A stretch of 35,592 bases of DNA. It comes from a virus. The DNA lies in IMG/VR virus record IMGVR_UViG_3300025671_000218, positions 1 to 35,592 of that record; one strand, 5' to 3'. The notes beneath the pieces were generated by a model. That model made no database searches, was not told where the DNA came from, and saw only the letters and a program-made list of their open reading frames with translations. This document shows positions 19,764 to 27,905 of this stretch, piece after piece (position 1 is the first letter of the stretch; the number at the start of each line of letters is the position of its first letter). Position numbers and translations under genes: made by a program.

Positions 19764-20129
19764 ATGAAAATACCATTTGTTAAGTCTGTTGAATCTAATA
19801 AGGAGCTGTATGATATTATTATTAATATCTTACAATGTTTTCTTCCTACCTCTAAGAAGCTAACTAATAAAGAGTTAGAAGTATTTACTCATCTATTGTC
19901 TAAAGGCGACTTTCATTTACAATGTAAAGGTAACAGGCGAATTGTTAATTCTAAGGAGTTAGGATTAAACGAGACTGCATTTGCTATGCACAGAACAAGG
20001 ATAGCTAAGAAGGGATGGATAGAAGACAGCTATCCTGATAAACTAGTTAATAAGATAGCAGTTAAGTTAGAAGATAATCCAGACGAAGTTGAAATAAACA
20101 TAAAGCTAAAATGGAGATCAAGCATATAG
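19764..20129 (+). CDS. Winged-helix-like protein, first gene of plus block
   Basis: I start at the ATG at 19764 (MKIPFVKSVESNKELYDIII) instead of an upstream TTG at 19737. The 121 residues contain 'KKLTNKELEVFTHLL' (first helix), 'NSKELGLNETAFAMHRTRIAKKGWI' (HTH followed by a 'KKGWI' turn into the wing) and a strand pair (VNKIAVKLEDN...EINIKLKW). This looks like a winged-helix DNA-binding domain, fitting a regulator of late transcription. The leader has a hairpin. It overlaps the next gene by 19 bases. No exact family recognised. Confidence 0.6.
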   Translation: MKIPFVKSVESNKELYDIIINILQCFLPTSKKLTNKELEVFTHLLSKGDFHLQCKGNRRIVNSKELGLNETAFAMHRTRIAKKGWIEDSYPDKLVNKIAVKLEDNPDEVEINIKLKWRSSI

Positions 20130-20401
20130 CTAAAAAACACAACATTAGTGAAGAACAGTTAGAGTTTATTGTAAATAACTTATATTTGACAATAAAAAAC
20201 GAGATGCGTTCTCCATTAGATGTTAAGCATGGTATAATGTTAAATGGATTTATGAAGTTTAAGCTTAATATATGGAAGATACGCAACTATGTTAAAGATA
20301 GGGTAAGTGGTAAGGCAGGAACTAAAAACGAACAGGCGACATTAGATTATTGGATTGAATTATTAAACAAATACGAACAATATGGAAATCATGAAAGGTA
20401 A
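20111..20401 (+). CDS. Hypothetical 96-residue basic protein (weakly HU/IHF-like)
   Basis: Starts MEIKHIAKKHNISEEQLEFI, with a helical N-terminus, then 'SPLDVKHGIMLNGFMKFKLNIWKIRNYV', whose 'I-x-x-x-GF-x-KF-x-L' faintly recalls the HU/IHF strand 'I-x-GFG-x-F'. The rest is basic and helical (KDRVSGKAGTKNEQA). IHF-like genes are reported in crAss-like phages near the packaging genes, but the resemblance here is weak. It overlaps both neighbours (19 and 20 bases). Confidence 0.55.
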   Translation: MEIKHIAKKHNISEEQLEFIVNNLYLTIKNEMRSPLDVKHGIMLNGFMKFKLNIWKIRNYVKDRVSGKAGTKNEQATLDYWIELLNKYEQYGNHER

Positions 20402-20996
20402 GAAAAGCCTTAAGAATACATCTGTTGAAGATGTAGCTTATGCAGGCAGAAAGATGGACAAACATTTTTTTCAAACTAAAAAAATACAAGTGGACAACAA
20501 GGCTTTTAAAAAAGATGCAGAGTTAGTAGACAAAGGATTAAAACGTTCTCTAACAGAAGCGCAGGAGTACAACAAGTCAATTAAGAATATTGACAGCAGA
20601 TATAAGAAACTAAAACCTCTTACTTCTTATATTGTAAGAATGTGTGTAGCAGAAGATAAGCAATTAGATAGCGGTATTATTCTGCCAAGCTTAATGTCTA
20701 CAAGAAAACAAACTAATAGTGGTATATTAGGTGATAAGATTAATGACCCTTACAGATTTATTTCTAAAGCTGTTGTTGTCTCTACACCTGAATTTGAGAA
20801 GGAGTTAAAGGTGGGGGATATGATTCAAATAGTAAGACCACGCCCCCTAGTTGATGGAGACTCTATAGTTGGTTATGAGCATGAATATATTCATCCAGAC
20901 AATACAGCTATACAAGCAACTACAAATATTAAAGATGCAGATTTTGGATATGCGATTATACCAAGAACCATGATTAAAGTTGTAATAGATGAATAG
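20382..20996 (+). CDS. GroES-like co-chaperonin candidate
   Basis: 204 residues, starting MEIMKGKKSLKN (M4 at 20391 is an alternative). The first 75 residues are a charged helical extension. From L77, 'LKPLTSYIVRMCVAEDKQLDSGIILPSL' matches the GroES start 'IRPLxDRVxVKRxxxExxTxGGIxLP', then 'YRFISKAVVVSTPEFEKELKVGDMIQI' matches 'G-x-V-x-A-V-G...VKVGDxVxF', and 'FGYAIIPRTMIKVVID' the last strand 'YLxxxExDIxAVI'. A mobile-loop-like insertion (SLMSTRKQTNSGILGDKIND) follows GIILP. T4 gp31 is a phage precedent for a co-chaperonin that helps fold the capsid protein. Call by eye. Confidence 0.55.
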   Translation: MEIMKGKKSLKNTSVEDVAYAGRKMDKHFFQTKKIQVDNKAFKKDAELVDKGLKRSLTEAQEYNKSIKNIDSRYKKLKPLTSYIVRMCVAEDKQLDSGIILPSLMSTRKQTNSGILGDKINDPYRFISKAVVVSTPEFEKELKVGDMIQIVRPRPLVDGDSIVGYEHEYIHPDNTAIQATTNIKDADFGYAIIPRTMIKVVIDE

Positions 20997-21078
20997 GGCG
21001 TTAAAATTCTTTATTGGTGTTATATTAATGGTGATATGGTGGATATTTATTTTATTAGTAATAGCAGGTTATGAATAA
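20989..21078 (+). CDS. 29-residue single-span membrane protein
   Basis: ATG at 20989 to TAA at 21076-21078: MNRALKFFIGVILMVIWWIF then ILLVIAGYE. Nearly all of it is one hydrophobic helix with a short basic N-terminus (N-in topology). It overlaps the end of the GroES-like gene by 8 bases and the start of the next gene by 8 bases (ATGAATAA), the same close coupling as its neighbours, which favours a real gene. A small holin-like or lysis-accessory role beside the membrane protein downstream is possible. Confidence 0.55.
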   Translation: MNRALKFFIGVILMVIWWIFILLVIAGYE

Positions 21079-21583
21079 GTATATAAATTATGGAATATTA
21101 AGTGCGATTATAGCTGTATTGCTATTCTTTGCATATAAGTATATATCAAAACCTGTAATTGTAAATGAAATTATAGAACAAAAAGTAATAGACACTATCT
21201 ACATTACTAAACCACAGATAATTACTAAAGTTATTAAGTTAGATTCTATAATAAGAGATACGGTAGTTTTTAGCTCTATAGAAAGATTAACAGATACGAT
21301 AATAATTACAGATACGCAAAAAGACACCTTTATATATAGGGTAGTTGATTTAAGACCTACATTACCTATTATAACTGAAACTAATTATCACATCAACGAA
21401 GGATTAGTAAGAGAAAACGAACAAAGACTAAGATTTTATAGCGGTGTTCAATTTGATAGTAGAGGGTTAGCTTATACCAGTCCAAGAATAAACATAGCTA
21501 CAAACAAAATTAATTTAGGTATATCTAAAACTATTAACAACAATGAATTTCAAATTAGCGCAACTTTCAAACTTGGTAAGTAG
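21071..21583 (+). CDS. Membrane-anchored envelope protein (spanin-like layout)
   Basis: 170 residues. Residues 1-27 (MNKYINYGILSAIIAVLLFF) form an N-terminal anchor or uncleaved signal, followed by ~80 residues with heptad-like I/V spacing (VIDTIYITKPQIITKVIKLD, ERLTDTIIITDTQ) and a C-terminal strand-rich part (FYSGVQFDSRGLAYTSPRIN...NEFQISATFKLGK). A TM anchor plus periplasmic coiled or beta segment is the layout of inner-membrane spanins and of DUF6808-type Bacteroidota phage proteins. No lipobox partner was found next to it. Starts within the 29-residue gene; overlaps the next gene by 41 bases. Confidence 0.6.
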   Translation: MNKYINYGILSAIIAVLLFFAYKYISKPVIVNEIIEQKVIDTIYITKPQIITKVIKLDSIIRDTVVFSSIERLTDTIIITDTQKDTFIYRVVDLRPTLPIITETNYHINEGLVRENEQRLRFYSGVQFDSRGLAYTSPRINIATNKINLGISKTINNNEFQISATFKLGK

Positions 21584-21791
21584 AATTAAAGACAAAAGTG
21601 CATTTTATTACATTATTGGACACTTAAAGTATAAATTACATGGTAAAGCAATCAATACTGTATTAAAAAGAGCAAAAGAATGCACTATTTGTTACGACCG
21701 AGTATATTGTATTGATTGTGGGTGTGAAACAATACCTTTATTTTTATCTGGTAAAAAATGTAAAAAATGGAATGGCAAACTAAAGAAATAG
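21543..21791 (+). CDS. Small cysteine-rich basic protein
   Basis: 82 residues: a basic helical half (RIKDKSAFYYIIGHLKYKLH) and a cysteine cluster (CTICYDRVYCIDCGCETIPL...KKCKKW): C-x-x-C, C-x-x-C-x-C and a last C. Six cysteines in 28 residues suggest one or two zinc sites. Similar small 'CIDCGC' proteins occur before the terminase genes of Bacteroidota phages as far as I recall. Overlaps both neighbours (41 and 25 bases). Confidence 0.65.
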   Translation: MNFKLAQLSNLVSRIKDKSAFYYIIGHLKYKLHGKAINTVLKRAKECTICYDRVYCIDCGCETIPLFLSGKKCKKWNGKLKK

Positions 21792-22063
21792 ACTTAGGCA
21801 AATTAGAACCTAATAAAGATTACACATTTAGCTTTTTGTATATGGGTTCATCTAATATCTTAACTGTAAAACCTGCTTGTGGTTGTACTGCTACTAAAGT
21901 AGAAGATAACGTTATTGATGGTGTTTACTCAAGTGGTAAGTTTCCAGATTTTGCAAAGTCGCAAGGGTTTAAAGATATTAAAATACAAAAGAGCATTGAC
22001 GTAATAACAGACGATAATAAAAAACATAAACTAACTATTAAAGGACATCTGTATGAATCTTAA
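21767..22063 (+). CDS. DUF1573-like Ig-fold protein
   Basis: 98 residues starting MEWQTKEIDLGKLEPNKDYT. The series 'YTFSFLYMGSSNILTVKPACGCTATKVEDNVIDG' matches DUF1573, in which 'F-x-F-x-N-x-G-x-x-x-L-x-I-x-x-x-x-x-(S/A)CGCT' is the hallmark, and the closing strands 'SIDVITDDNKKHKLTIKG' fit the Ig-like fold. Function of the family is unknown; two cysteines around Gly in 'ACGCT' could bind metal or form a disulfide. There is no signal peptide, unlike most cellular DUF1573 proteins. Overlaps neighbours by 25 and 11 bases. Confidence 0.7.
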   Translation: MEWQTKEIDLGKLEPNKDYTFSFLYMGSSNILTVKPACGCTATKVEDNVIDGVYSSGKFPDFAKSQGFKDIKIQKSIDVITDDNKKHKLTIKGHLYES

Positions 22064-22346
22064 AATGTTTCCTATAGTTTATACTAAAAGTAACAATGAT
22101 ATTTATCCTTTTAATGAAGCTATGTCTGTTAGTTTTGATGTAGAGCCTTTAGATAAAGAAATTGTAGTAGATACGTATATAGATTTAGAATCTCTTATTG
22201 GTTTGATAATTAGACCATTAGTTGCTAGTGACAATACTATAATTGAAACGCAAACTATAATAGAGCATGGAGACTTTGATATTAGAAGTCAATGGATTAT
22301 AGATTTGCCTTTACACGTTGTAATTAAAATTATAGAAAATGTATAA
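22053..22346 (+). CDS. Hypothetical 97-residue acidic protein
   Basis: Begins MNLKMFPIVYTKSNNDIYPF and is strand-rich (MSVSFDVEPLDKEIVVDTYI) with a C-terminal hydrophobic stretch (WIIDLPLHVVIKIIENV). No family recognised. It is sandwiched between the DUF1573-like and the small-terminase-candidate genes, with overlaps of 11 and 8 bases. Confidence 0.6.
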   Translation: MNLKMFPIVYTKSNNDIYPFNEAMSVSFDVEPLDKEIVVDTYIDLESLIGLIIRPLVASDNTIIETQTIIEHGDFDIRSQWIIDLPLHVVIKIIENV

Positions 22347-22962
22347 GTTTGTAAACGCTGCCAATGGTGATTATAAGTTAAACTTTTGGGAGTTAAATCC
22401 ACAACTTGCACTTATTGCACCATTTAGAGATTTGCACGAGCGTGATACAACTAAAGACAAATCTTATTCGTCTATGGAAATGTGGTGTGTGTTTATGTAC
22501 TGCGATCCTACGTATGATAATAAAATCTATAGGTTACCAAGAGATAAAAAACTTGACGCTATAAAGTTTTATCATAAAGACTTTGACAAAGACGAAGAAC
22601 TTATTGCAAAGTGTATTAGTGAGTATGATATTCATTGTTTGACTAGTGCAGCCAGAGCATTTAAAGAAGAAGAAGTATCATTACTTAAAAGAGCAGAGTT
22701 TATACAAAACGCTCCATATACATTTGACGAAATAGCAACTAATAGGCAGGGGGAATATATATACACAAGACAAGGTAGTCCTATAGTTATTAAAGGTACT
22801 GCTAAAGACTTAGACGCAATGAGAAAAAACACCTTAACTATTTATAAGCAGTATGAAGAAGTTAAAAAGATGTTTGAAGAAGAACAAGGTGAGTTAAGAG
22901 TGCATGGTGGTAGAAAAGAATCAATATTTGAAAAAGGCGAGTTGCTAGACTTAGATGATTAA
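22339..22962 (+). CDS. Putative small terminase subunit
   Basis: 207 residues, immediately upstream of and overlapping (8 bases) the large terminase gene. It begins MYKFVNAANGDYKLNFWELN, has an N-terminal region with 'ELNPQLALIAPFRDLHERD', then long helices (EEEVSLLKRAEFIQNAP; KDLDAMRKNTLTIYKQYEEV) and an acidic tail (GELLDLDD). The helical, partly coiled-coil make-up and the gene order fit a small terminase; a readable HTH is absent, so the assignment is mainly from position, as in other crAss-like genomes. Confidence 0.55.
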   Translation: MYKFVNAANGDYKLNFWELNPQLALIAPFRDLHERDTTKDKSYSSMEMWCVFMYCDPTYDNKIYRLPRDKKLDAIKFYHKDFDKDEELIAKCISEYDIHCLTSAARAFKEEEVSLLKRAEFIQNAPYTFDEIATNRQGEYIYTRQGSPIVIKGTAKDLDAMRKNTLTIYKQYEEVKKMFEEEQGELRVHGGRKESIFEKGELLDLDD

Positions 22963-25309
22963 GATTGAAAGTAAACCGATTTACACAGATTATATTAGAT
23001 TACAAAACCAAGAGCAGTTTGTAGTATACCCTCCTTTGTTGCATCCAGACGATCCTAGATATACTTTGTTTTGGTCTAAAGAGTTTAAGAAGTGTATAGA
23101 AGGTACATGGGGTAAGATGTTTGATGGCTACAGATATATGCCAGGCAAGTTATATTTTTACAAGAACTATTTTTTAATACAAGATACAGACGCTAACAAA
23201 CAAACAAGATATATCAGACCTCGTACAGATGATATTGAGTGGGAGTTAGCATATATGGCATTAGAAGCACATGGGTTTAGTGGTTTTTTAGACGATGAAT
23301 ATACAAGTTTAGAAATAGCTAAAGATATGCCTGAGCCTACAGACCTTATATTACAACGCTATCCAGAAGCTATTATAGATGGTAAGTTTAAAAAGTACAT
23401 ACCTGCAAGAGAAAACATAAGAAAAATACACGACAAACCAAAAGGTAGAGCGTTAATGCAAAATCCTACTTGGAATGAGTTTGTATTAGGTACAAGAGGT
23501 GGAGGTAAGTCATTTAGTGCAGCAGCAGAGATAGAACATGGTATTATATTCGATGGCACTACAGTATATAATGAAGACTTTAGAAGGGGTAAGTTAACAT
23601 CTGAGTATTTGGTGGGGAGTGCTGATAGTGATAAGTCGTCTGAATTATGCTCAAAAGTAAGAGCATCTATAGAAGCTAAAACTAATCCTAACTTCAGAGA
23701 TATATTTGGTATATGGGGTAATCCAGGTGATGATGACTTTACACCTAGTCCATTGTTTAAAGATATGACAGGTTCATTAGTATCACCTAATAAGAAAAAT
23801 CCATATAGACACGAGTATAAAGTACAATTAGGTGGTAGATGGGTAACTAAAGGAACTAACTCTAAATTATATCACGTTAACTACAGTCCTAAAAAAGGTG
23901 ATGGCGCACAAGCAGGTGCAGGAGGTAGATATTTAAAGTCTATTATAGAAGAGGTAGGGTTATTAGAAAATGTTATAGATGTACACACATCTAACGACTC
24001 AACTGTAGCAAGAGATGGTATTAGATTTGGTGTTGAACGTTATCAAGGTACATCTGGTAATATTGAATACATACAAGCATCTAAAAAGATGTTTTTATCA
24101 CCACAAGATTATCGCATTTTAAGTTACGACAATGAACACGGTAAAGAAGGTAGAGATGGTAAGGTAGGTTTTTTCTTACCTTTTTATATGGTATTACGAC
24201 AATTTAAAGATAAAGACGGTAATACAGATTATGAAGCTGCTGCTAATCATGTAAATAAAATAAGGGAAGAAAAGTCTAAGTCATCTAATCCAGATGTACT
24301 ACGAGAAGAAAAGATGAACAGACCTTGCTTCATAGAAGAGATGTGGGTTAATCCTAAAGGTTATTTGTTGCCGTATGATGAAGCTGTAGTTAGAGAACGT
24401 GAACTACTTACGTTTGATAAGTATAAAGAAAAAGAAACACCTGTTACATTAATATGGGATAGTAAACAAGGAGAAGGAATATATAACGGTGTAAGAGTTA
24501 AGATTAACCACGACATTGAGCCATATAGAGAATATCCTATAGACCCAAGTAAACGTAAAACACCTAACGGTACTGTAGTAATATATGAGTTTCCACAACA
24601 GATAAATGGCAAAACGCCAGCTGATATGTATAGGTTTGTAGGACACGACCCTTATGTAGAAGAAAACTTAGACAAAGGAGGATCAGTAGGTTCTACGTAT
24701 GTTATTATGAATCCTAAATACGCAGCACAAGGATTTAACGGCAACACTATAGTAGCAAGTTACATAGACAAACCTATAGGTGGTTTGGCAGAGTACTACG
24801 AGAATCAAGAGAAGCTATTAGCAATGTATGGCAATCCACTACAAGGACTATGTATAGAAAAAAACAGAGGTCAAGATTGTAGAGCGCATTACATAAAAAA
24901 GAACAAGGCATATCTATTAATGCCTAGTCCAAATAGAGAACAGGGAACTAATATATATCAAAAGAATGTTACATCTTATGGATATAATGTTGGTAATAAG
25001 ATAGTTAAGTTACAATTAGCTAAAATGATGGCTGATTGGCTGTTAGAAGAAACAGAACTTAACGATGGTATAAAAAAGAATATAGAAAGAATCCCATGCT
25101 TATATTTATTACGTCAGTTTATGTCGTATGATTTAGATGGTAACTTTGACGCAGTAGATGGATTTAGAGGTTGTATAGTAGCATTAAGAGAGTATGAAAA
25201 CTTACAAATAGCAGAAGCAGTAATTAAAAATGAAAATAAACAAACATTTAGAGGCTTATTAAGCAATCCCAAAATATTTAAACATGGCAAAGAAAAACAA
25301 AGGGTATGA
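22955..25309 (+). CDS. terL: Terminase large subunit (DNA packaging ATPase/nuclease)
   Basis: 784 residues. The ATPase half has Walker A 'VLGTRGGGKSFSAA' (~178-189) and a Walker B/catalytic Glu at 'LKSIIEEVGLLE' (~328-339). The nuclease half has its first Asp in 'RFVGHDPYVEEN' (~563), a second acidic site in 'LCIEKNRGQDC', and a last one in 'FDAVDGFRGCIVAL' (RNase H-like fold). It translocates and cuts genomic DNA at the portal. Length and the N-terminal ~150 residues with 'YPPLLHPDDPRYTLFW' are typical of crAss-like TerL. Overlaps the portal gene by 26 bases. Confidence 0.9.
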   Translation: MIKIESKPIYTDYIRLQNQEQFVVYPPLLHPDDPRYTLFWSKEFKKCIEGTWGKMFDGYRYMPGKLYFYKNYFLIQDTDANKQTRYIRPRTDDIEWELAYMALEAHGFSGFLDDEYTSLEIAKDMPEPTDLILQRYPEAIIDGKFKKYIPARENIRKIHDKPKGRALMQNPTWNEFVLGTRGGGKSFSAAAEIEHGIIFDGTTVYNEDFRRGKLTSEYLVGSADSDKSSELCSKVRASIEAKTNPNFRDIFGIWGNPGDDDFTPSPLFKDMTGSLVSPNKKNPYRHEYKVQLGGRWVTKGTNSKLYHVNYSPKKGDGAQAGAGGRYLKSIIEEVGLLENVIDVHTSNDSTVARDGIRFGVERYQGTSGNIEYIQASKKMFLSPQDYRILSYDNEHGKEGRDGKVGFFLPFYMVLRQFKDKDGNTDYEAAANHVNKIREEKSKSSNPDVLREEKMNRPCFIEEMWVNPKGYLLPYDEAVVRERELLTFDKYKEKETPVTLIWDSKQGEGIYNGVRVKINHDIEPYREYPIDPSKRKTPNGTVVIYEFPQQINGKTPADMYRFVGHDPYVEENLDKGGSVGSTYVIMNPKYAAQGFNGNTIVASYIDKPIGGLAEYYENQEKLLAMYGNPLQGLCIEKNRGQDCRAHYIKKNKAYLLMPSPNREQGTNIYQKNVTSYGYNVGNKIVKLQLAKMMADWLLEETELNDGIKKNIERIPCLYLLRQFMSYDLDGNFDAVDGFRGCIVALREYENLQIAEAVIKNENKQTFRGLLSNPKIFKHGKEKQRV

Positions 25310-27836
25310 GCTGAGTGACTTTATGAAGCTTAGAGTACCAGAGAAAGATAAAAATAAAGATTGGTATAAATTTCACGTAGATAGAATCATACCTGCTCAA
25401 ACTACAGCACAGGTAGAAGACTATCCAGAGATGAAGAAGTTGTACGAGTTTAGAAACAACGACTTAAGTAGATGGAAGGATGAAGTAGATTATTATTGTG
25501 GTAGTTTAGAAGAGTATGGCGCAACAGAAGAAGATTTAGTACCTTATAACCCTATACCTAATAAGATTGAAGTTTTAAAAGGTGATATGTTATCAAGAGG
25601 TAACAACTTTAAAATAATCTTACTTACAGCTAAAGCTATACAAACTAAAAACAAAGACTTATACAATAAGATTGTAGAAAAAGTAAATAACGAATTGCGA
25701 TTAGTTATTGAAGAACAGACTGCAAGATTAGAAGGTATGAGTGAAGAAGAAGTACAGCAGTATATAGAAGGATTAAAAGAAGAACTTACACCAGAGGATA
25801 TAAATATCAAAGACTACTTATCTGAAAACGAAATATTAGCAAATAAGCTGCTTGAGTATTCTATGTTTGATCAAGAAATTAATGCTAAAAGATTAGAAAC
25901 GTTAGAAGATACAGTAATTACAGATAGATTTTATTTATATAATGGTTGGAGAAATGGTAAACCTTGTATTGATGTAATTAATCCATTAAATGTAGGTTTT
26001 CATAAGAATCCTAATAGTCCATATATTCAACATAGCGACTGGGTATGGCATAGAGATGAAATTACAGTTGCGGATGCTTTACAGATGTACGGCAACCAAC
26101 TAACAGATGACGAAGCGTTAGAGATTATACAATATGGACATACAGTTAATGCTATTGATAAAAGGCACATGACTGAACCTGTATTTGACCATACAAGGTA
26201 TTTATCATTATTAGAAACGTTAGGAGAACGCACACAAAAAGGTATTGGTTTACATCAAGGCACATCCTTAACTAATATCAACTTTACATCTACACTATGG
26301 AGAGTACATGTAGAGTTTAAAGCGTTTCAAGAGGTAGTTTTTTTAACTGTAACAGACGAGTACAATGAACCCATTACTATTACACTTGATAAAAAAGCTG
26401 ATATTATTCCTAGTTATGCGAGCAAAGTTAAGTTTACTAACAAGTGGTTTAACGATGATGAAAAGTATATATGGTCGGATGAAACAGGTACTACGTATGA
26501 AGCAGAAATCTTGTGGATACCAAGACGATACGAAGTAACTAAACTAGGTAACGATATTGTAGTAGATGCAAGGCTTGTACCTAACCAACCAGACTATGGC
26601 GATGATCCATGGAGTAGATTTGAACTAAGCTATAAAGGAGGTATACTTAACTCTAGAAATGCTAAGACCATTAGTATGATGCAAAGAGCGTTACCTTCTG
26701 CATTTCAATATATGTCTGTTAAGCGTGTACAAGATAGAGAATTAGCATCTTATGTTGGTATGGAGCGTGTTGTAGACGTTGACCAAGTACCTGATGAACT
26801 TGCATTAGACGCAGAGGGTAATCCACAACAAGGTCAAGATAGATTGTTGATGGCTGACGTTATCGCAAGAAAAACTAAAACTCGATACTATAGTGGAAGT
26901 AGAACTGCGAATGGTATGGCAGCACCTACAACACGTGGTGCAGGTGTAAGTTATAATATGGTAGATACATCACCACAGCTTATTAACTTACAACAGTTAG
27001 CTACAATGTTAAGTGCTGAAACAGGTATGATGATGGGTATTCCACCACAGAGAGAAGCACAAGTAACACCAGGTACTAACGTTACTGATAACAGACAGGC
27101 ACTAGTACAATCTACACTCGCAACACAAACTCTATTCTATTTTATAGATAAGGTGTGGAGTTATTCTATTAATGAACACATGTTCAATCTTAGAACATAC
27201 TTAAAGAATTTGTTTGCATCTAATCCTAATCTTACTAATCACCAGTTTATGTACATCTTACCAGATGGTACTAAAGAACTGCTTGAAGTTACAGATAGAA
27301 ATGTAGAGATGCTTGAAGATATAGGACTATACTTATTTGATAGTGGTAAAGATCAGATTTACTTCCAGATGATGCTACAGTCTATACATGCTATTGCACA
27401 AAACGCAGGAGAAGGTGTAGAATCATTATCTGCTGTATTAAAGTCTCTTACATCTGCTAATAGTGTAGAAGAAGCACACAAAGTTATACAAGTAGAAGCT
27501 GAACGTCAACGTAAGATGAAAGAAGCTATACAAAAACAACAGGAACAGCTTCAACAACAAATGAAACAACAGCAGATGGAACTTGCTAAATATCAAGCTG
27601 AACTAGAATTAGAAGGTAAGTTAGCACAGATAAAAGCACAAGGCGAATACAACTTACAACGTAGCGAGATAGAAGTTAAGAAGTTTGCTATGCAGAACGA
27701 CATTAACGAGAATCAGATTAATGATGGTATAGAAAGAGAAAAGATGAAGTTAGAGAGCGAATCTATAGAGAAAGAAAAAGATAGACAAATAGAAAGAGAA
27801 AAGCTAGAGATAGAACGTAGAAAAATTTTAGGTTAA
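25284..27836 (+). CDS. Portal protein
   Basis: 850 residues, located directly after terL. Begins MAKKNKGYELSDFMKLRVPE. The stretch 'YNPIPNKIEVLKGDMLSRGN' and the later 'GTNVTDNRQALVQSTLATQT' are features I associate with crAss-like portals; the core (residues ~50-680) is mixed alpha/beta. Residues ~720-850 are a long Q/K/E-rich coiled coil (KQQEQLQQQMKQQQMELAKY..., EREKLEIERRKILG), probably a barrel or tail extending into the capsid. Twelve copies should form the ring through which DNA is packaged. Stop is followed by a 69-base gap with a promoter. Confidence 0.85.
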   Translation: MAKKNKGYELSDFMKLRVPEKDKNKDWYKFHVDRIIPAQTTAQVEDYPEMKKLYEFRNNDLSRWKDEVDYYCGSLEEYGATEEDLVPYNPIPNKIEVLKGDMLSRGNNFKIILLTAKAIQTKNKDLYNKIVEKVNNELRLVIEEQTARLEGMSEEEVQQYIEGLKEELTPEDINIKDYLSENEILANKLLEYSMFDQEINAKRLETLEDTVITDRFYLYNGWRNGKPCIDVINPLNVGFHKNPNSPYIQHSDWVWHRDEITVADALQMYGNQLTDDEALEIIQYGHTVNAIDKRHMTEPVFDHTRYLSLLETLGERTQKGIGLHQGTSLTNINFTSTLWRVHVEFKAFQEVVFLTVTDEYNEPITITLDKKADIIPSYASKVKFTNKWFNDDEKYIWSDETGTTYEAEILWIPRRYEVTKLGNDIVVDARLVPNQPDYGDDPWSRFELSYKGGILNSRNAKTISMMQRALPSAFQYMSVKRVQDRELASYVGMERVVDVDQVPDELALDAEGNPQQGQDRLLMADVIARKTKTRYYSGSRTANGMAAPTTRGAGVSYNMVDTSPQLINLQQLATMLSAETGMMMGIPPQREAQVTPGTNVTDNRQALVQSTLATQTLFYFIDKVWSYSINEHMFNLRTYLKNLFASNPNLTNHQFMYILPDGTKELLEVTDRNVEMLEDIGLYLFDSGKDQIYFQMMLQSIHAIAQNAGEGVESLSAVLKSLTSANSVEEAHKVIQVEAERQRKMKEAIQKQQEQLQQQMKQQQMELAKYQAELELEGKLAQIKAQGEYNLQRSEIEVKKFAMQNDINENQINDGIEREKMKLESESIEKEKDRQIEREKLEIERRKILG

Positions 27837-27865
27837 AATGTAGTTAAATATTACTACATATTACA

Positions 27866-27898
27866 TTTGTTATAGTGAACTTTTTATAACTAAATTTG
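27866..27898 (+). promoter_or_regulatory. Promoter before scaffold/capsid genes
   Basis: TTTG (27866-27869), 21-base spacer, TAAATTTG (27891-27898): both boxes of the Bacteroidota sigma-70 promoter. The -7 box ends only 7 bases before the ATG at 27906, so transcription would begin at or next to the start codon, giving a leaderless or nearly leaderless mRNA for scaffold and capsid genes. Confidence 0.6.
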
Positions 27899-27905
27899 GG
27901 TTAAT

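Noticed and set aside
25544-25810. Minus-strand ORF of 88 codons within the portal gene
   Set aside because: Antisense shadow of the portal frame, low-complexity Ser/Leu/Ile composition, no start context.
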